In this document: positions 1 to 6,927 of the stretch, one piece after another
Numbering within the stretch: position 1 is the first letter of the stretch
Layout of the letters: every line of letters starts with the position of its first letter
Origin: Bacteroidaceae bacterium
GTDB lineage: Bacteria > Bacteroidota > Bacteroidia > Bacteroidales > Bacteroidaceae
Direction: 5' to 3'
Length of the DNA stretch: 12,748 bases
Assembly: GCA_017551845.1 (NCBI GenBank)
Contig: JAFZKR010000099.1
Span: 1-12,748, forward strand
Translations under genes and position numbers: made by a program
The notes under the pieces: generated by a model
What the model was told of the DNA's origin: nothing
What the model saw: the letters and a program-made list of their open reading frames with translations, nothing else
Databases searched by the model: none

Positions 1-1
1 C

Positions 2-1210
2 GGCATTGGTACCGTTTGCCCTGCATTGCGTCTGCCGGGTTCTACACCTTGGCGCACAATCACGGTGGGTGCTGATCTTAAGCCTATTGTTGAGACTACC
101 GTTATGTGGGATTATGTGGAGCCGCTCTTTGAGGCCCATCATGATTTCAAGTACGGCCGCAGCACTTGGAGCTGGATTGTATGGCAGGATGCTTCATGCA
201 ACTGGGATGATCAGGTCAAGTTCATCGACCTGGCAAGTGCTATGGGTTATGAATACATTCTGATTGATGCCGGCTGGGACCAGAACATAGGTTATGAGCG
301 TATGGAGCAGCTTATCAAGTACGCTAACTCTAAGAACGTTGATGTGTTCCTGTGGTACAGCTCAAGCGGTTACTGGAATGATATCACGCAGAGCCCTATC
401 AACCGTATGGATAACTCAATCATACGCAAAAAAGAGATGGCTTGGCTGGAGAAGGTTGGCTGCAAGGGAATCAAGGTTGATTTCTGGGGTGGTGACAAGC
501 AGGAGACCATACGTCTTTATGAAGAGGTCTTGAGCGATGCCAATGACCACGGGATCATGTGTATTTTCCACGGATGCACTCTGCCGCGCGGATGGGAGCG
601 TATGTATCCCAACTATGTTGGTTCTGAAGCTGTGCTGGCATCGGAGAATATGTATTTTGGTCAGGGCGCCTGTGATGAGGAGGCTTTCAAGGCTACCTTG
701 CATCCGTTTGTGCGCAACACTGTTGGCTGCATGGAATTTGGCGGCTGCTTTATGAACCGTATTCTTAACAAACAGAACAGCGGCCGAGGCTCACAGCTCA
801 AGACTACTCCCATATTCCAGATCTGCACTGAGGTTATTTTCCAGAACCCTATTCAGAACATTGCTATCTGCCCCAACAATCTGGACGATGCTCCCAAGAT
901 CTGCATGGATTGGCTTAAGGAGAGCCCAACTACCTGGACTGAGACCCGTTTCATTGACGGTTATCCGGGCAAGTATGTGATTCTGGCACGTAAATCGACC
1001 GATGGACGCTGGTTTGTTGCCGGTCTTAATGCAACGGAGCAGGTTGTCAAGTCCAAGATTGACCTGTCATTTCTGGGCGACGGTGAGGTGCAGTTCTACA
1101 CTGATGACAAGAAGACATTTGAACCTACTCTGAGCACTCTCAAACTCAAGACTAAGAAGCCTTATGAGTTTGTGATTCAGCCCAGTGGCGGTACTATGAT
1201 AATGAAGTGA
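2..1210 (+). CDS. Glycoside hydrolase family 97 (alpha-glucosidase/alpha-galactosidase type), 5' truncated by the window edge
   Basis: The reading frame is open from base 2 to the TGA at 1208-1210 (402 codons). GH97 enzymes usually have about 640-740 residues, so the N-terminal beta-sandwich and the start of the barrel lie outside the window. A TTG at 26 is in frame but is only an internal Leu. Visible features are the PWR segment that opens the catalytic barrel (about 34-60), the barrel with IDAGW, and KVDFWGGD with Asp at 479-481. Two Glu follow in GSEAVLASEN (626-628 and 644-646), then a C-terminal beta domain with FIDGYPGKYVILARKS and WFVAGLNA. In GH97, an Asp at the end of this barrel strand is the nucleophile of the retaining alpha-galactosidase-type members, while SusB-like inverting alpha-glucosidases use Glu instead. 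I therefore lean to a retaining enzyme; substrate is inferred. It probably acts in the periplasm on alpha-linked oligosaccharides, but its signal peptide is not visible. A lipoprotein gene follows after 24 nt. Confidence 0.9.
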   Translation, partial: GIGTVCPALRLPGSTPWRTITVGADLKPIVETTVMWDYVEPLFEAHHDFKYGRSTWSWIVWQDASCNWDDQVKFIDLASAMGYEYILIDAGWDQNIGYERMEQLIKYANSKNVDVFLWYSSSGYWNDITQSPINRMDNSIIRKKEMAWLEKVGCKGIKVDFWGGDKQETIRLYEEVLSDANDHGIMCIFHGCTLPRGWERMYPNYVGSEAVLASENMYFGQGACDEEAFKATLHPFVRNTVGCMEFGGCFMNRILNKQNSGRGSQLKTTPIFQICTEVIFQNPIQNIAICPNNLDDAPKICMDWLKESPTTWTETRFIDGYPGKYVILARKSTDGRWFVAGLNATEQVVKSKIDLSFLGDGEVQFYTDDKKTFEPTLSTLKLKTKKPYEFVIQPSGGTMIMK

Positions 1211-1234
1211 CTATCTATTAAATTATAAAAGGTT

Positions 1235-1786
1235 ATGAAAAAGATCTCAACTATTTTGGTTGTTGTGGCAGTTTGCATGCTCACAGCTTCATGTGGTGTT
1301 CTTGGTATGGGTAACGGTAATGGTTCTACCAATGGTCAGCAGTCCGGTGCTGCTCTTAAGAGCCTTTACTCACAGTACAAGTCTGACGGCAAGGTTGATC
1401 TGGCCAATCTGAGCAACATTATCAGCATGGCTCAGCTTGTTAACGGTATTCAGGGTCTTAAGGATGTTGATGACAAGAGCAAGTTCTACGGCGATTTTGC
1501 TACCGGTCTTATTCTTGGCTCAAACAACCTGGTTAACCAGCAGACTTCAAAGCCTGTTACCAACACTCTGCAGGGCCTGGTTCAGGGTACTGACCTCACC
1601 GCTATCGCTGCTGCAGGTCTGGCTGCTGCTGCTCAATCACAGCAGGCTCAGCAGGCTGCTCAGCAAACCACAACTACCACCAACAACGTAACAAACACCG
1701 TTCAGGCTATCTCAGAGACCACAGCCGGTGTATCAAACACCCTCTCCTCACTGGCTACAATCTTCAGCCTCTTTGGTGGTAATTGA
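1235..1786 (+). CDS. Small low-complexity lipoprotein of unknown function
   Basis: A 183-aa protein that I do not recognise. The start ATG at 1235 follows an AAAAGG purine run and opens a lipoprotein signal peptide: MKK, a hydrophobic stretch at about 6-16, then LTASC with the lipidated Cys at 20. Just after the Cys the sequence is Gly/Asn-rich (GMGNGNGSTNG) and lacks the acidic/Lys-rich surface-export motif of many Bacteroidetes lipoproteins, so a periplasm-facing location is likelier (inference). Residues 38-120 look helical and ordered. Residues 122-155 are low complexity: an Ala-rich run, then Gln/Ala repeats (QSQQAQQAAQQ), then a Thr/Asn tract. The C-terminus is hydrophobic and ends in FSLFGGN. 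The gene lies 24 nt after the GH97 gene, with no terminator between, and is followed by a strong terminator, so it may be the last gene of that transcript. It is not needed to be functionally tied to GH97. Confidence 0.8.
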   Translation: MKKISTILVVVAVCMLTASCGVLGMGNGNGSTNGQQSGAALKSLYSQYKSDGKVDLANLSNIISMAQLVNGIQGLKDVDDKSKFYGDFATGLILGSNNLVNQQTSKPVTNTLQGLVQGTDLTAIAAAGLAAAAQSQQAQQAAQQTTTTTNNVTNTVQAISETTAGVSNTLSSLATIFSLFGGN

Positions 1787-1807
1787 TTCCCAAAATCAAT
1801 TTGTTAT

Positions 1808-1843
1808 AAGAACCCTTGCTTTCTAAGTGAGGGTTCTTTTTTT
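1808..1843 (+). terminator. Rho-independent terminator after the lipoprotein gene
   Basis: A 9-bp perfect stem (AAGAACCCT at 1808-1816 with AGGGTTCTT at 1830-1838) can be lengthened inward through two wobble pairs and three more pairs to a small loop. It runs into seven T (1837-1843). It sits 21 nt past the lipoprotein stop, so it ends the GH97-lipoprotein transcript before the repeat elements. Confidence 0.88.
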
Positions 1844-1849
1844 ACCTCC

Positions 1850-2079
1850 GCAGAACTATCGGATTGGGGAGACAACGTTCCAGGGCTACGCGATGCGTAG
1901 CCCAACCTTGTTTTATTTTGCTACGCAAAAGACCCCTCCGGACCCTAAACGGCAAACTCCTCCATCTTAGCCACCTTCGGTGTCTAATCGTCGTCAGACA
2001 AGTGCCGTTCTTAACGGGATTCTCCAACGGTCTCCGCTTAACGCCCCTGCACTGATGCTCCCCAATCCGATAGTTCTGC
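1850..2079. repeat. Foldback element A: 230-nt MITE-like unit with perfect 22-bp terminal inverted repeats
   Basis: The end segment 1850-1871 is the exact reverse complement of 2058-2079 (22/22, starting GCAGAACTATC). The match stops sharply at both ends of each arm, as expected for an element with defined ends. Inside are a perfect 9-bp hairpin with a GAT loop (1883-1891/1895-1903), a perfect 6-bp hairpin with a TAC loop (1916-1921/1925-1930), a 5-bp stem with a CTT loop (2005-2009/2013-2017) and a weaker TGTCT/AGACA stem (1981-1985/1996-2000). GCTACGC occurs at 1885 and 1920 and inverted at 1895. No transposase and no convincing target duplication is present. It could be a MITE, a REP-like repeat or a structured RNA gene; the sequence alone does not decide. 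Confidence 0.65.
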
Positions 2080-2141
2080 TACTGCAAAGGGAAAATGACT
2101 CATGCTATTCCACCCTTACAAACTCTGAATTCTGCAGAAGT

Positions 2142-2297
2142 AGTTCTTTGGTGGGATTTTTGGAGTATAGGTATAGGAAACCATGGCCGCCCGTGGGCAT
2201 GTGAACGGGAGGGGCCCGCTGCGAAGCAGTGGGAGGGATAGCGCCGTAAGGCGCGTAGTTTCAGATACCTATACTCCAAAAATCCCACTAAAGAACT
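2142..2297. repeat. Foldback element B: 156-nt unit with 33-bp inverted repeat arms
   Basis: Segment 2142-2174 is the reverse complement of 2265-2297 at 32 of 33 positions; the single difference is G2151 against an A-equivalent in the other arm. After a 2-nt bulge the pairing resumes for 5 bp (2177-2181 with 2258-2262). The interior has GGGAGGG at 2207-2213 and again at 2231-2237. Each copy leads into a hairpin: 2215-2222/2226-2233 with a GAA loop (one wobble) and 2241-2245/2250-2254 with a GTAA loop of the GNRA kind. GGAG in front of a small palindrome recalls REP sequences mobilised by RAYT transposases, but no such gene is in the window. The near-perfect long arms suggest recent arrival or active maintenance. 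Confidence 0.65.
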
Positions 2298-2328
2298 GCG
2301 TACTCTAAATAAAGCAGCATTTTTTTAT

Positions 2329-2336
2329 TACCTTTG
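2329..2336 (+). promoter_or_regulatory. Bacteroidetes -7 box for lysS
   Basis: TACCTTTG is a full match to the Bacteroidetes primary-sigma -7 consensus TAnnTTTG and lies 16 nt before the lysS ATG, which predicts a leader of only about 10-12 nt. No good -33 TTTG is seen about 19-20 nt upstream; a run of T at 2320-2326 lies between. It presumably drives the lysS-gpsA-pgi-HAD run. Confidence 0.55.
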
Positions 2337-2352
2337 CAAGTTGAAATAATTT

Positions 2353-3870
2353 ATGCACATGGAATTAAGTGATCAGGAACAGTTTAGGCGTGAGAGTTTG
2401 AAGGAGTTGCGGGAGATGGGTATTGATCCGTATCCTGCTGCTATGTATCCTACAAATGCTTTTGCTGCTGAGATAAAGGAGAACTTCAAGGATGATGCCG
2501 CAGAGCCTCGCCAGGTTTGCGTGGCCGGGCGTATGATGAGCCGCCGTATTATGGGTAAGGCATCGTTCATTGAGCTGATGGACTCTACAGGCCGTATTCA
2601 GGTTTATGTTACACGTGATGACATCTGCCCTGATGAGGAGGACAAGGAGATGTATAATAAGGTGTTCAAGAAATTGCTTGACATTGGTGATTTCATTGGC
2701 ATTGAGGGTTTTGTATTCCGTACCCAGATGGGTGAGATTACCATTCATGCAAAGAAGCTCACGGTGCTCTCCAAGTCATTGCGTCCGTTGCCTATAGTAA
2801 AGTACAAGGACGGTGTGGCATATGACAAGTTCGATGATCCTGATTTGCGTTACCGTCAGCGTTATGTTGACCTGGTGGTGAATGAGGGCGTAAAGGAGAC
2901 TTTCCTTAAGCGTACCAAGGTTATACGCACTTTGCGTTCTGTGCTTGATGAGGCCGGTTACACTGAGGTTGAGACTCCTATTCTGCAGCCCATTCCAGGT
3001 GGTGCAAGCGCACGTCCGTTCATCACACACCATAATACCCTTGACATTGATCTGTATTGTCGTATCGCTACTGAGCTTTATCTGAAGCGTCTTATCGTGG
3101 GCGGTTTTGAGGGCGTTTATGAGATTGGCAAGAATTTCCGCAATGAGGGTATGGACCGCAACCATAATCCGGAGTTTACCTGCATGGAGCTTTATGTGGC
3201 TTACAAGGATTACAACTGGATGATGGATTTCACTGAGAAGCTGCTGGAGAAGATTGCTCTTGAGACTAACGGTACTACCAAGGTCAAGATTGGTGACAAT
3301 GAGGTTGATTTCAAGGCTCCTTACCGCCGCCTGCCTATCCTGGATGCCATCAAGGAGAAGACCGGATATGACCTGAACGGCATGAGTGAGGATGAGATGC
3401 GTGAGGTCGCCAAGAAGTGCGGTGTTGAGGTTGCTCCTTCAATGGGCAAGGGTAAGCTGATTGATGAGATATTCGGTGAGACTTGTGAGGGCACTTTCAT
3501 ACAGCCTACATTCATTACAGACTATCCCGTTGAGATGTCACCGCTTACCAAGATGCACCGCAGCAAGCCCGGGCTGACCGAGCGTTTTGAGCTGATGGTG
3601 AACGGCAAGGAGTTGGCTAATGCTTACAGTGAGCTCAATGACCCCATTGACCAGTATGAGCGTTTCCAGGATCAGCTGCGTCTTAGCCAGAAGGGTGATG
3701 ACGAGGCTATGTTCATAGATCAGGATTTTGTACGCGCATTGGAGTACGGCATGCCTCCTACAAGCGGTATCGGCATAGGAATAGACCGATTGGTAATGCT
3801 TATGACCGGGCAGCAGGCTATTCAGGAGGTGCTGTTCTTCCCGCAGATGAAACCTGAAAGCAAGGATTAA
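2353..3870 (+). CDS. lysS: Lysyl-tRNA synthetase, class II
   Basis: Charges tRNA-Lys with lysine in the cytoplasm. The protein has 505 aa. The N-terminal OB-fold anticodon-binding domain (about 54-140) contains [20 protein letters not shown]. The class II catalytic domain follows: motif 1 with its Pro around 192-222 ([18 protein letters not shown]), motif 2 at 262-284 ([19 protein letters not shown]), and motif 3 at 472-486 ([15 protein letters not shown]), whose Arg contacts ATP. The ATG at 2353 is preferred; a second ATG at 2359 (third codon) is almost equally good, since family members start with a short leader before the ELS-QE segment. The protein ends a few residues after FFPQMKP. From memory, many Bacteroides LysRS carry a C-terminal extension of some 70 residues here; this one does not. 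It is the first gene of a tight plus-strand run, with gpsA 11 nt downstream. Confidence 0.97.
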   Translation: MHMELSDQEQFRRESLKELREMGIDPYPAAMYPTNAFAAEIKENFKDDAAEPRQVCVAGRMMSRRIMGKASFIELMDSTGRIQVYVTRDDICPDEEDKEMYNKVFKKLLDIGDFIGIEGFVFRTQMGEITIHAKKLTVLSKSLRPLPIVKYKDGVAYDKFDDPDLRYRQRYVDLVVNEGVKETFLKRTKVIRTLRSVLDEAGYTEVETPILQPIPGGASARPFITHHNTLDIDLYCRIATELYLKRLIVGGFEGVYEIGKNFRNEGMDRNHNPEFTCMELYVAYKDYNWMMDFTEKLLEKIALETNGTTKVKIGDNEVDFKAPYRRLPILDAIKEKTGYDLNGMSEDEMREVAKKCGVEVAPSMGKGKLIDEIFGETCEGTFIQPTFITDYPVEMSPLTKMHRSKPGLTERFELMVNGKELANAYSELNDPIDQYERFQDQLRLSQKGDDEAMFIDQDFVRALEYGMPPTSGIGIGIDRLVMLMTGQQAIQEVLFFPQMKPESKD

Positions 3871-3881
3871 ACAGAAAGATT

Positions 3882-4883
3882 ATGGCAATTCCACAGGGAA
3901 AACTGGCAATTATGGGTGGCGGCAGTTGGGCAACAGCCATTGCCAAGATACTGCTGTCAACTGAGGATTCCATAAATTGGTACATACGCCGTGATGACCG
4001 TATTGCCGACTTCAAGCGTCTAGGTCATAATCCTGCATACCTCACAGGTGTACAGTTTGATATTAACAGAATTAAATTTTCGTCAGATATAAACCAGATA
4101 GTGAATGATTCTGAAGTATTGGTGTTTGTTACTCCATCACCTTATTTCAAGAGCCACATGAAGAAACTTAAGGTTAAGCTTAAGGATAAGTTCGTGGTTT
4201 CTGCCATAAAGGGTATCGTTCCGGATGACAATCTGTTAATGTCGGATTATTTTCACCGTTTCTATGGTGTTCCCGTAGAGAATATAGCAGTTGTGGCTGG
4301 CCCATGTCATGCCGAAGAGGTGGCTTTGGAGCGCCTTTCATATCTGACTGTCGGCTGTCATGAACTGGAGAATGCCCAGGCTATTGCACGCAAGCTGACC
4401 AATTCATACGTAAGGACATCGGTATCTGAAGATGTTGCTGGAATTGAGTTCAGTTCTGTGCTCAAGAACGTTTACGCTATTGCCGCGGGTATATGCAGCG
4501 GACTCAAGTACGGTGACAACTTTCAGGCTGTGCTTATGTCAAATGCCATTCAGGAAATGAATAATTTCTTGGCTACGGCGCGGCCTATGCCTGGTAGAGC
4601 TGTAAATGACTCTGTTTACCTTGGGGACCTTCTTGTGACCGGTTATTCAAACTTCAGCCGCAACCGTGTGTTCGGTACCATGGTGGGTAAGGGATACTCT
4701 GTTAAGGCTGCCCAGCTTGAGATGGAGATGATTGCCGAGGGTTACTATGGCACCAAGTGCATGAAGGAGATCAATGAGCATTACCGTGTGAACATGCCTA
4801 TATTGGACGCTATTTACAATATTCTGTATGAGCACATTTCACCCGTTATTGAGATTAAACTGTTAACTGATACATTCAAATAA
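3882..4883 (+). CDS. gpsA: NAD(P)-dependent glycerol-3-phosphate dehydrogenase
   Basis: Reduces dihydroxyacetone phosphate to sn-glycerol 3-phosphate, the backbone precursor for phospholipids. The protein has 333 aa, full length for GpsA. The N-terminal Rossmann domain opens with KLAIMGGGSWATAIAK (7-22). SAIKG gives the conserved Lys 110, AGPCHAEE (139-146) the substrate-loop motif, and SSVLKNVYAIAAGI gives the catalytic Lys 195 in the C-terminal helical domain. FSRNR (258-262) supplies the Arg-Asn that binds substrate and cofactor. The start ATG at 3882 lies 11 nt after the lysS stop and is the only one that keeps the whole nucleotide-binding strand. It precedes pgi by 6 nt, so lysS, gpsA and pgi are almost certainly cotranscribed. 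Confidence 0.97.
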   Translation: MAIPQGKLAIMGGGSWATAIAKILLSTEDSINWYIRRDDRIADFKRLGHNPAYLTGVQFDINRIKFSSDINQIVNDSEVLVFVTPSPYFKSHMKKLKVKLKDKFVVSAIKGIVPDDNLLMSDYFHRFYGVPVENIAVVAGPCHAEEVALERLSYLTVGCHELENAQAIARKLTNSYVRTSVSEDVAGIEFSSVLKNVYAIAAGICSGLKYGDNFQAVLMSNAIQEMNNFLATARPMPGRAVNDSVYLGDLLVTGYSNFSRNRVFGTMVGKGYSVKAAQLEMEMIAEGYYGTKCMKEINEHYRVNMPILDAIYNILYEHISPVIEIKLLTDTFK

Positions 4884-4889
4884 AGGACT

Positions 4890-6230
4890 ATGATAAAGAT
4901 TGATTATTCAGGTATTCTGGGATTTGTTCCTGAGCAGGCCGTGCAGGCTATGGAGGCTGAGACAAGGCGTGCCATTGAGACTCTTGAAAAGGGAACAGGT
5001 CCGGGTAATGACTATATAGGTTGGCTTAACCTGGCATCAGGTATGAGTGACGGTCTGATTGCCGATATCAAAGCCACAGCAAAGATGCTGCGTCAGAACT
5101 GTGATGTAGTTGTGGTAGCAGGCATAGGCGGCAGCTATCTTGGTGCGCGCGCCGTGATTGAGGCTCTGAGCAGTAGTTTCAGTCAACTAGCTCATAATCC
5201 AGCCAATCCCGTGGTACTTTTTGCCGGTCACAACATAAGTGAGGACTACCTGTTTGAACTCACCCAGTATCTTGCTGGCAAGAGATTCGGAGTAATCAAC
5301 ATATCAAAGTCTGGCACAACCACTGAGACCGCACTTGCATTCCGCCTGCTTAAAAAACTGTGTGAGGATGAGCGCGGTAAGGAGATGACCCGCAAGGTGA
5401 TTGTGGCAATAACCGATGCCAAGCGCGGTGCCGCCCGCGTGTGTGCCGATAAGGAGGGTTATGTAAGCTTTGTAATTCCTGACAATGTAGGTGGACGTTA
5501 CTCCGTACTTACTCCTGTAGGTCTGCTACCCATTGCTGTGGCCGGTTATGACATTGAGCAGCTGCTCAAGGGTGCGGCCGATATGGAGGGCATGACTACC
5601 AGTGCCGTTCCGTTCAAGGATAACCTGTCGGCCCAGTATGCCGCTGCCCGCAATGCTCTTTACCGCGGTGGGAAGAAGATTGAGATTCTGGTCAATTTCC
5701 AGCCCAAGTTGCACTACGTAAGCGAGTGGTGGAAACAGTTATACGGAGAGTCAGAGGGAAAGGACGGCAAGGGCATTTACCCGTCATCGGTTGATTTCTC
5801 AACAGACCTGCACTCCATGGGTCAGTGGATTCAGGAGGGAGAGCGCTCCATATTTGAGACAGTAATATCTATAGACAAGGTGCAGCATTCAGTCCTTGTT
5901 CCCTCTGATGCCGAGAATCTGGACGGTCTGAACTATCTGGCCGGTAAGCATGTTGATGAAGTCAACAAGATGGCAGAGCTTGGCACGCGTCTGGCACATG
6001 TTGACGGCGGTGTCCCCAACATTCGCATTACTGTTCCTGAACTCAAGGAGTACTGGATTGGCCAGCTTATCTATATGTTTGAGAAGGCTTGCGGCATAAG
6101 CGGTTATCTGCTTGGCGTGAACCCGTTCAACCAGCCGGGTGTTGAGGCCTATAAGAAGAATATGTTTGCCCTGTTGGGTAAACCCGGTTTTGAAGAGGAG
6201 TCAAAGGCTATTCAGGCCCGCATCAGATAA
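4890..6230 (+). CDS. pgi: Glucose-6-phosphate isomerase
   Basis: Interconverts glucose 6-phosphate and fructose 6-phosphate in glycolysis and gluconeogenesis. The protein has 446 aa, the short bacterial form found in Firmicutes and Bacteroidetes, rather than the ~550-aa form of E. coli. The first SIS domain has GIGGSYLGA (78-86) and the phosphate-binding SKSGTT (139-144). Family signature 1 is [14 protein letters not shown] (201-214); signature 2 is [19 protein letters not shown] (405-423). By comparison with known PGIs, the likely catalytic residues are Glu 287 in YGESEGK, His 308 in DLHSMGQ, and Lys 422. AAAGGA lies just before the ATG at 4890, 6 nt after the gpsA stop. Next to gpsA it places two central sugar-phosphate enzymes in one transcript behind a tRNA synthetase. 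Confidence 0.97.
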   Translation: MIKIDYSGILGFVPEQAVQAMEAETRRAIETLEKGTGPGNDYIGWLNLASGMSDGLIADIKATAKMLRQNCDVVVVAGIGGSYLGARAVIEALSSSFSQLAHNPANPVVLFAGHNISEDYLFELTQYLAGKRFGVINISKSGTTTETALAFRLLKKLCEDERGKEMTRKVIVAITDAKRGAARVCADKEGYVSFVIPDNVGGRYSVLTPVGLLPIAVAGYDIEQLLKGAADMEGMTTSAVPFKDNLSAQYAAARNALYRGGKKIEILVNFQPKLHYVSEWWKQLYGESEGKDGKGIYPSSVDFSTDLHSMGQWIQEGERSIFETVISIDKVQHSVLVPSDAENLDGLNYLAGKHVDEVNKMAELGTRLAHVDGGVPNIRITVPELKEYWIGQLIYMFEKACGISGYLLGVNPFNQPGVEAYKKNMFALLGKPGFEEESKAIQARIR

Positions 6231-6242
6231 AACTATTGATTG

Positions 6243-6926
6243 ATGTCAATCTCACTAAAGAACAAAAGCGCCATCCTTTTTGATATGGATGGCGTTTTGT
6301 ATGATTCCATGCCCAACCACTCAATGGCCTGGAGCCAGGCTATGGAAAAGTTCGGTATGCACATGACTCCTCATGATGTGTACCTTAATGAGGGGGCTAC
6401 AGGGCATGATACCGTAGTGCGGATAAGCCTTCGAGACCGCGGATATGAGGCTACCGAAAGTGAGATTGATGAGATCTACGGCTACAAGGCAGAGTTGTTC
6501 CGCTCCATGCCTGAGGCTCGTGTAATGCCCGGAGCGCTTGAGGTGTTCCACAAGGCAGCCACCATTGGATTAAAGATATTGATAGTAACGGGATCAGGGC
6601 AAACAAACCTGATAGAGAGGGCGCAGAAAGACTTTCAAGGTTATATAACACGCGACCGTATGGTTACAGCGTTTGAGGTAACACGTGGGAAACCTTATCC
6701 TGATCCCTATTTGAAAGGTCTTGAGATAGCAGGCGTTAAGGAAAATGAGGCTATGGTAGTGGAGAATGCTCCGCTTGGAATACGAGCAGCTGTCGCAGCG
6801 GGAATAGATACCATCGCGGTCAACACCGGACCTCTTGATGATAGCATACTTCAAGCCGAAGGGCCTGTCATGCTGTTACATTCCATGTCAGAGCTTTCAG
6901 AATGGTTAAGTGTAGAAATGTATTGA
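6243..6926 (+). CDS. HAD-superfamily hydrolase, beta-phosphoglucomutase/sugar-phosphatase-like
   Basis: A 227-aa HAD subfamily IA protein that probably removes phosphate from, or moves it within, a small sugar phosphate; the substrate cannot be told from sequence. Motif I is FDMDGVLYDS, with nucleophile Asp 14 and general acid Asp 16. The alpha-helical cap follows at about 20-90. Motif II Thr is in IVTGSG (Thr 116), motif III Lys in RGKPYPDPYL (Lys 150), and motif IV is VVENAPLGI (172-180). Motif IV has Glu-Asn where many relatives have Glu-Asp; this ENAPLG form followed by AVNTGPL is, to my knowledge, a recurring variant rather than decay. I take the ATG at 6243, not the TTG one codon earlier. 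The gene lies 12 nt after pgi, which suggests a role in hexose-phosphate clean-up (inference). Its stop is 1 nt from the end of the convergent FKBP gene. Confidence 0.88.
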   Translation: MSISLKNKSAILFDMDGVLYDSMPNHSMAWSQAMEKFGMHMTPHDVYLNEGATGHDTVVRISLRDRGYEATESEIDEIYGYKAELFRSMPEARVMPGALEVFHKAATIGLKILIVTGSGQTNLIERAQKDFQGYITRDRMVTAFEVTRGKPYPDPYLKGLEIAGVKENEAMVVENAPLGIRAAVAAGIDTIAVNTGPLDDSILQAEGPVMLLHSMSELSEWLSVEMY

Positions 6927-6927
6927 A

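Larger units (their letters stand above)
1844..2328. other. Gene-free segment carrying two foldback elements
   Basis: Between the terminator and the lysS promoter there are about 480 bases in which no frame on either strand gives a protein I consider real. The open frames here (for example minus 2027-1842 and minus 2288-2100) are Arg/Leu/Ser-rich translations of hairpin sequence without a recognisable domain or ribosome binding site. The content is two separate inverted-repeat elements (1850-2079 and 2142-2297) and a 62-nt spacer (2080-2141) in which I see nothing specific. Both elements lie upstream of the inferred lysS start site, so neither should be in the lysS leader. Confidence 0.75.

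Noticed and set aside
1842..2027. Minus-strand open frame of 61 codons inside element A
   Set aside because: Arg-rich translation of hairpin DNA, no domain, no ribosome binding site, and it spans one arm of the inverted repeat.
1844..2080. Target-site duplication around element A
   Set aside because: TAC occurs near both ends but six bases off on the left, so there is no flush duplication.
2100..2288. Minus-strand open frame of 62 codons across element B
   Set aside because: It reads through both inverted arms, giving the near-repeated peptide FLEYRY on either strand; this is a by-product of the palindrome.
2776..3165. 129-codon antisense frame within lysS
   Set aside because: It is opposite a strongly conserved synthetase domain, shows no recognisable protein features, and is explained by lysS codon use.
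6240..6242. TTG start for the HAD gene
   Set aside because: An ATG follows immediately at 6243, and there is no signal favouring the rarer codon.
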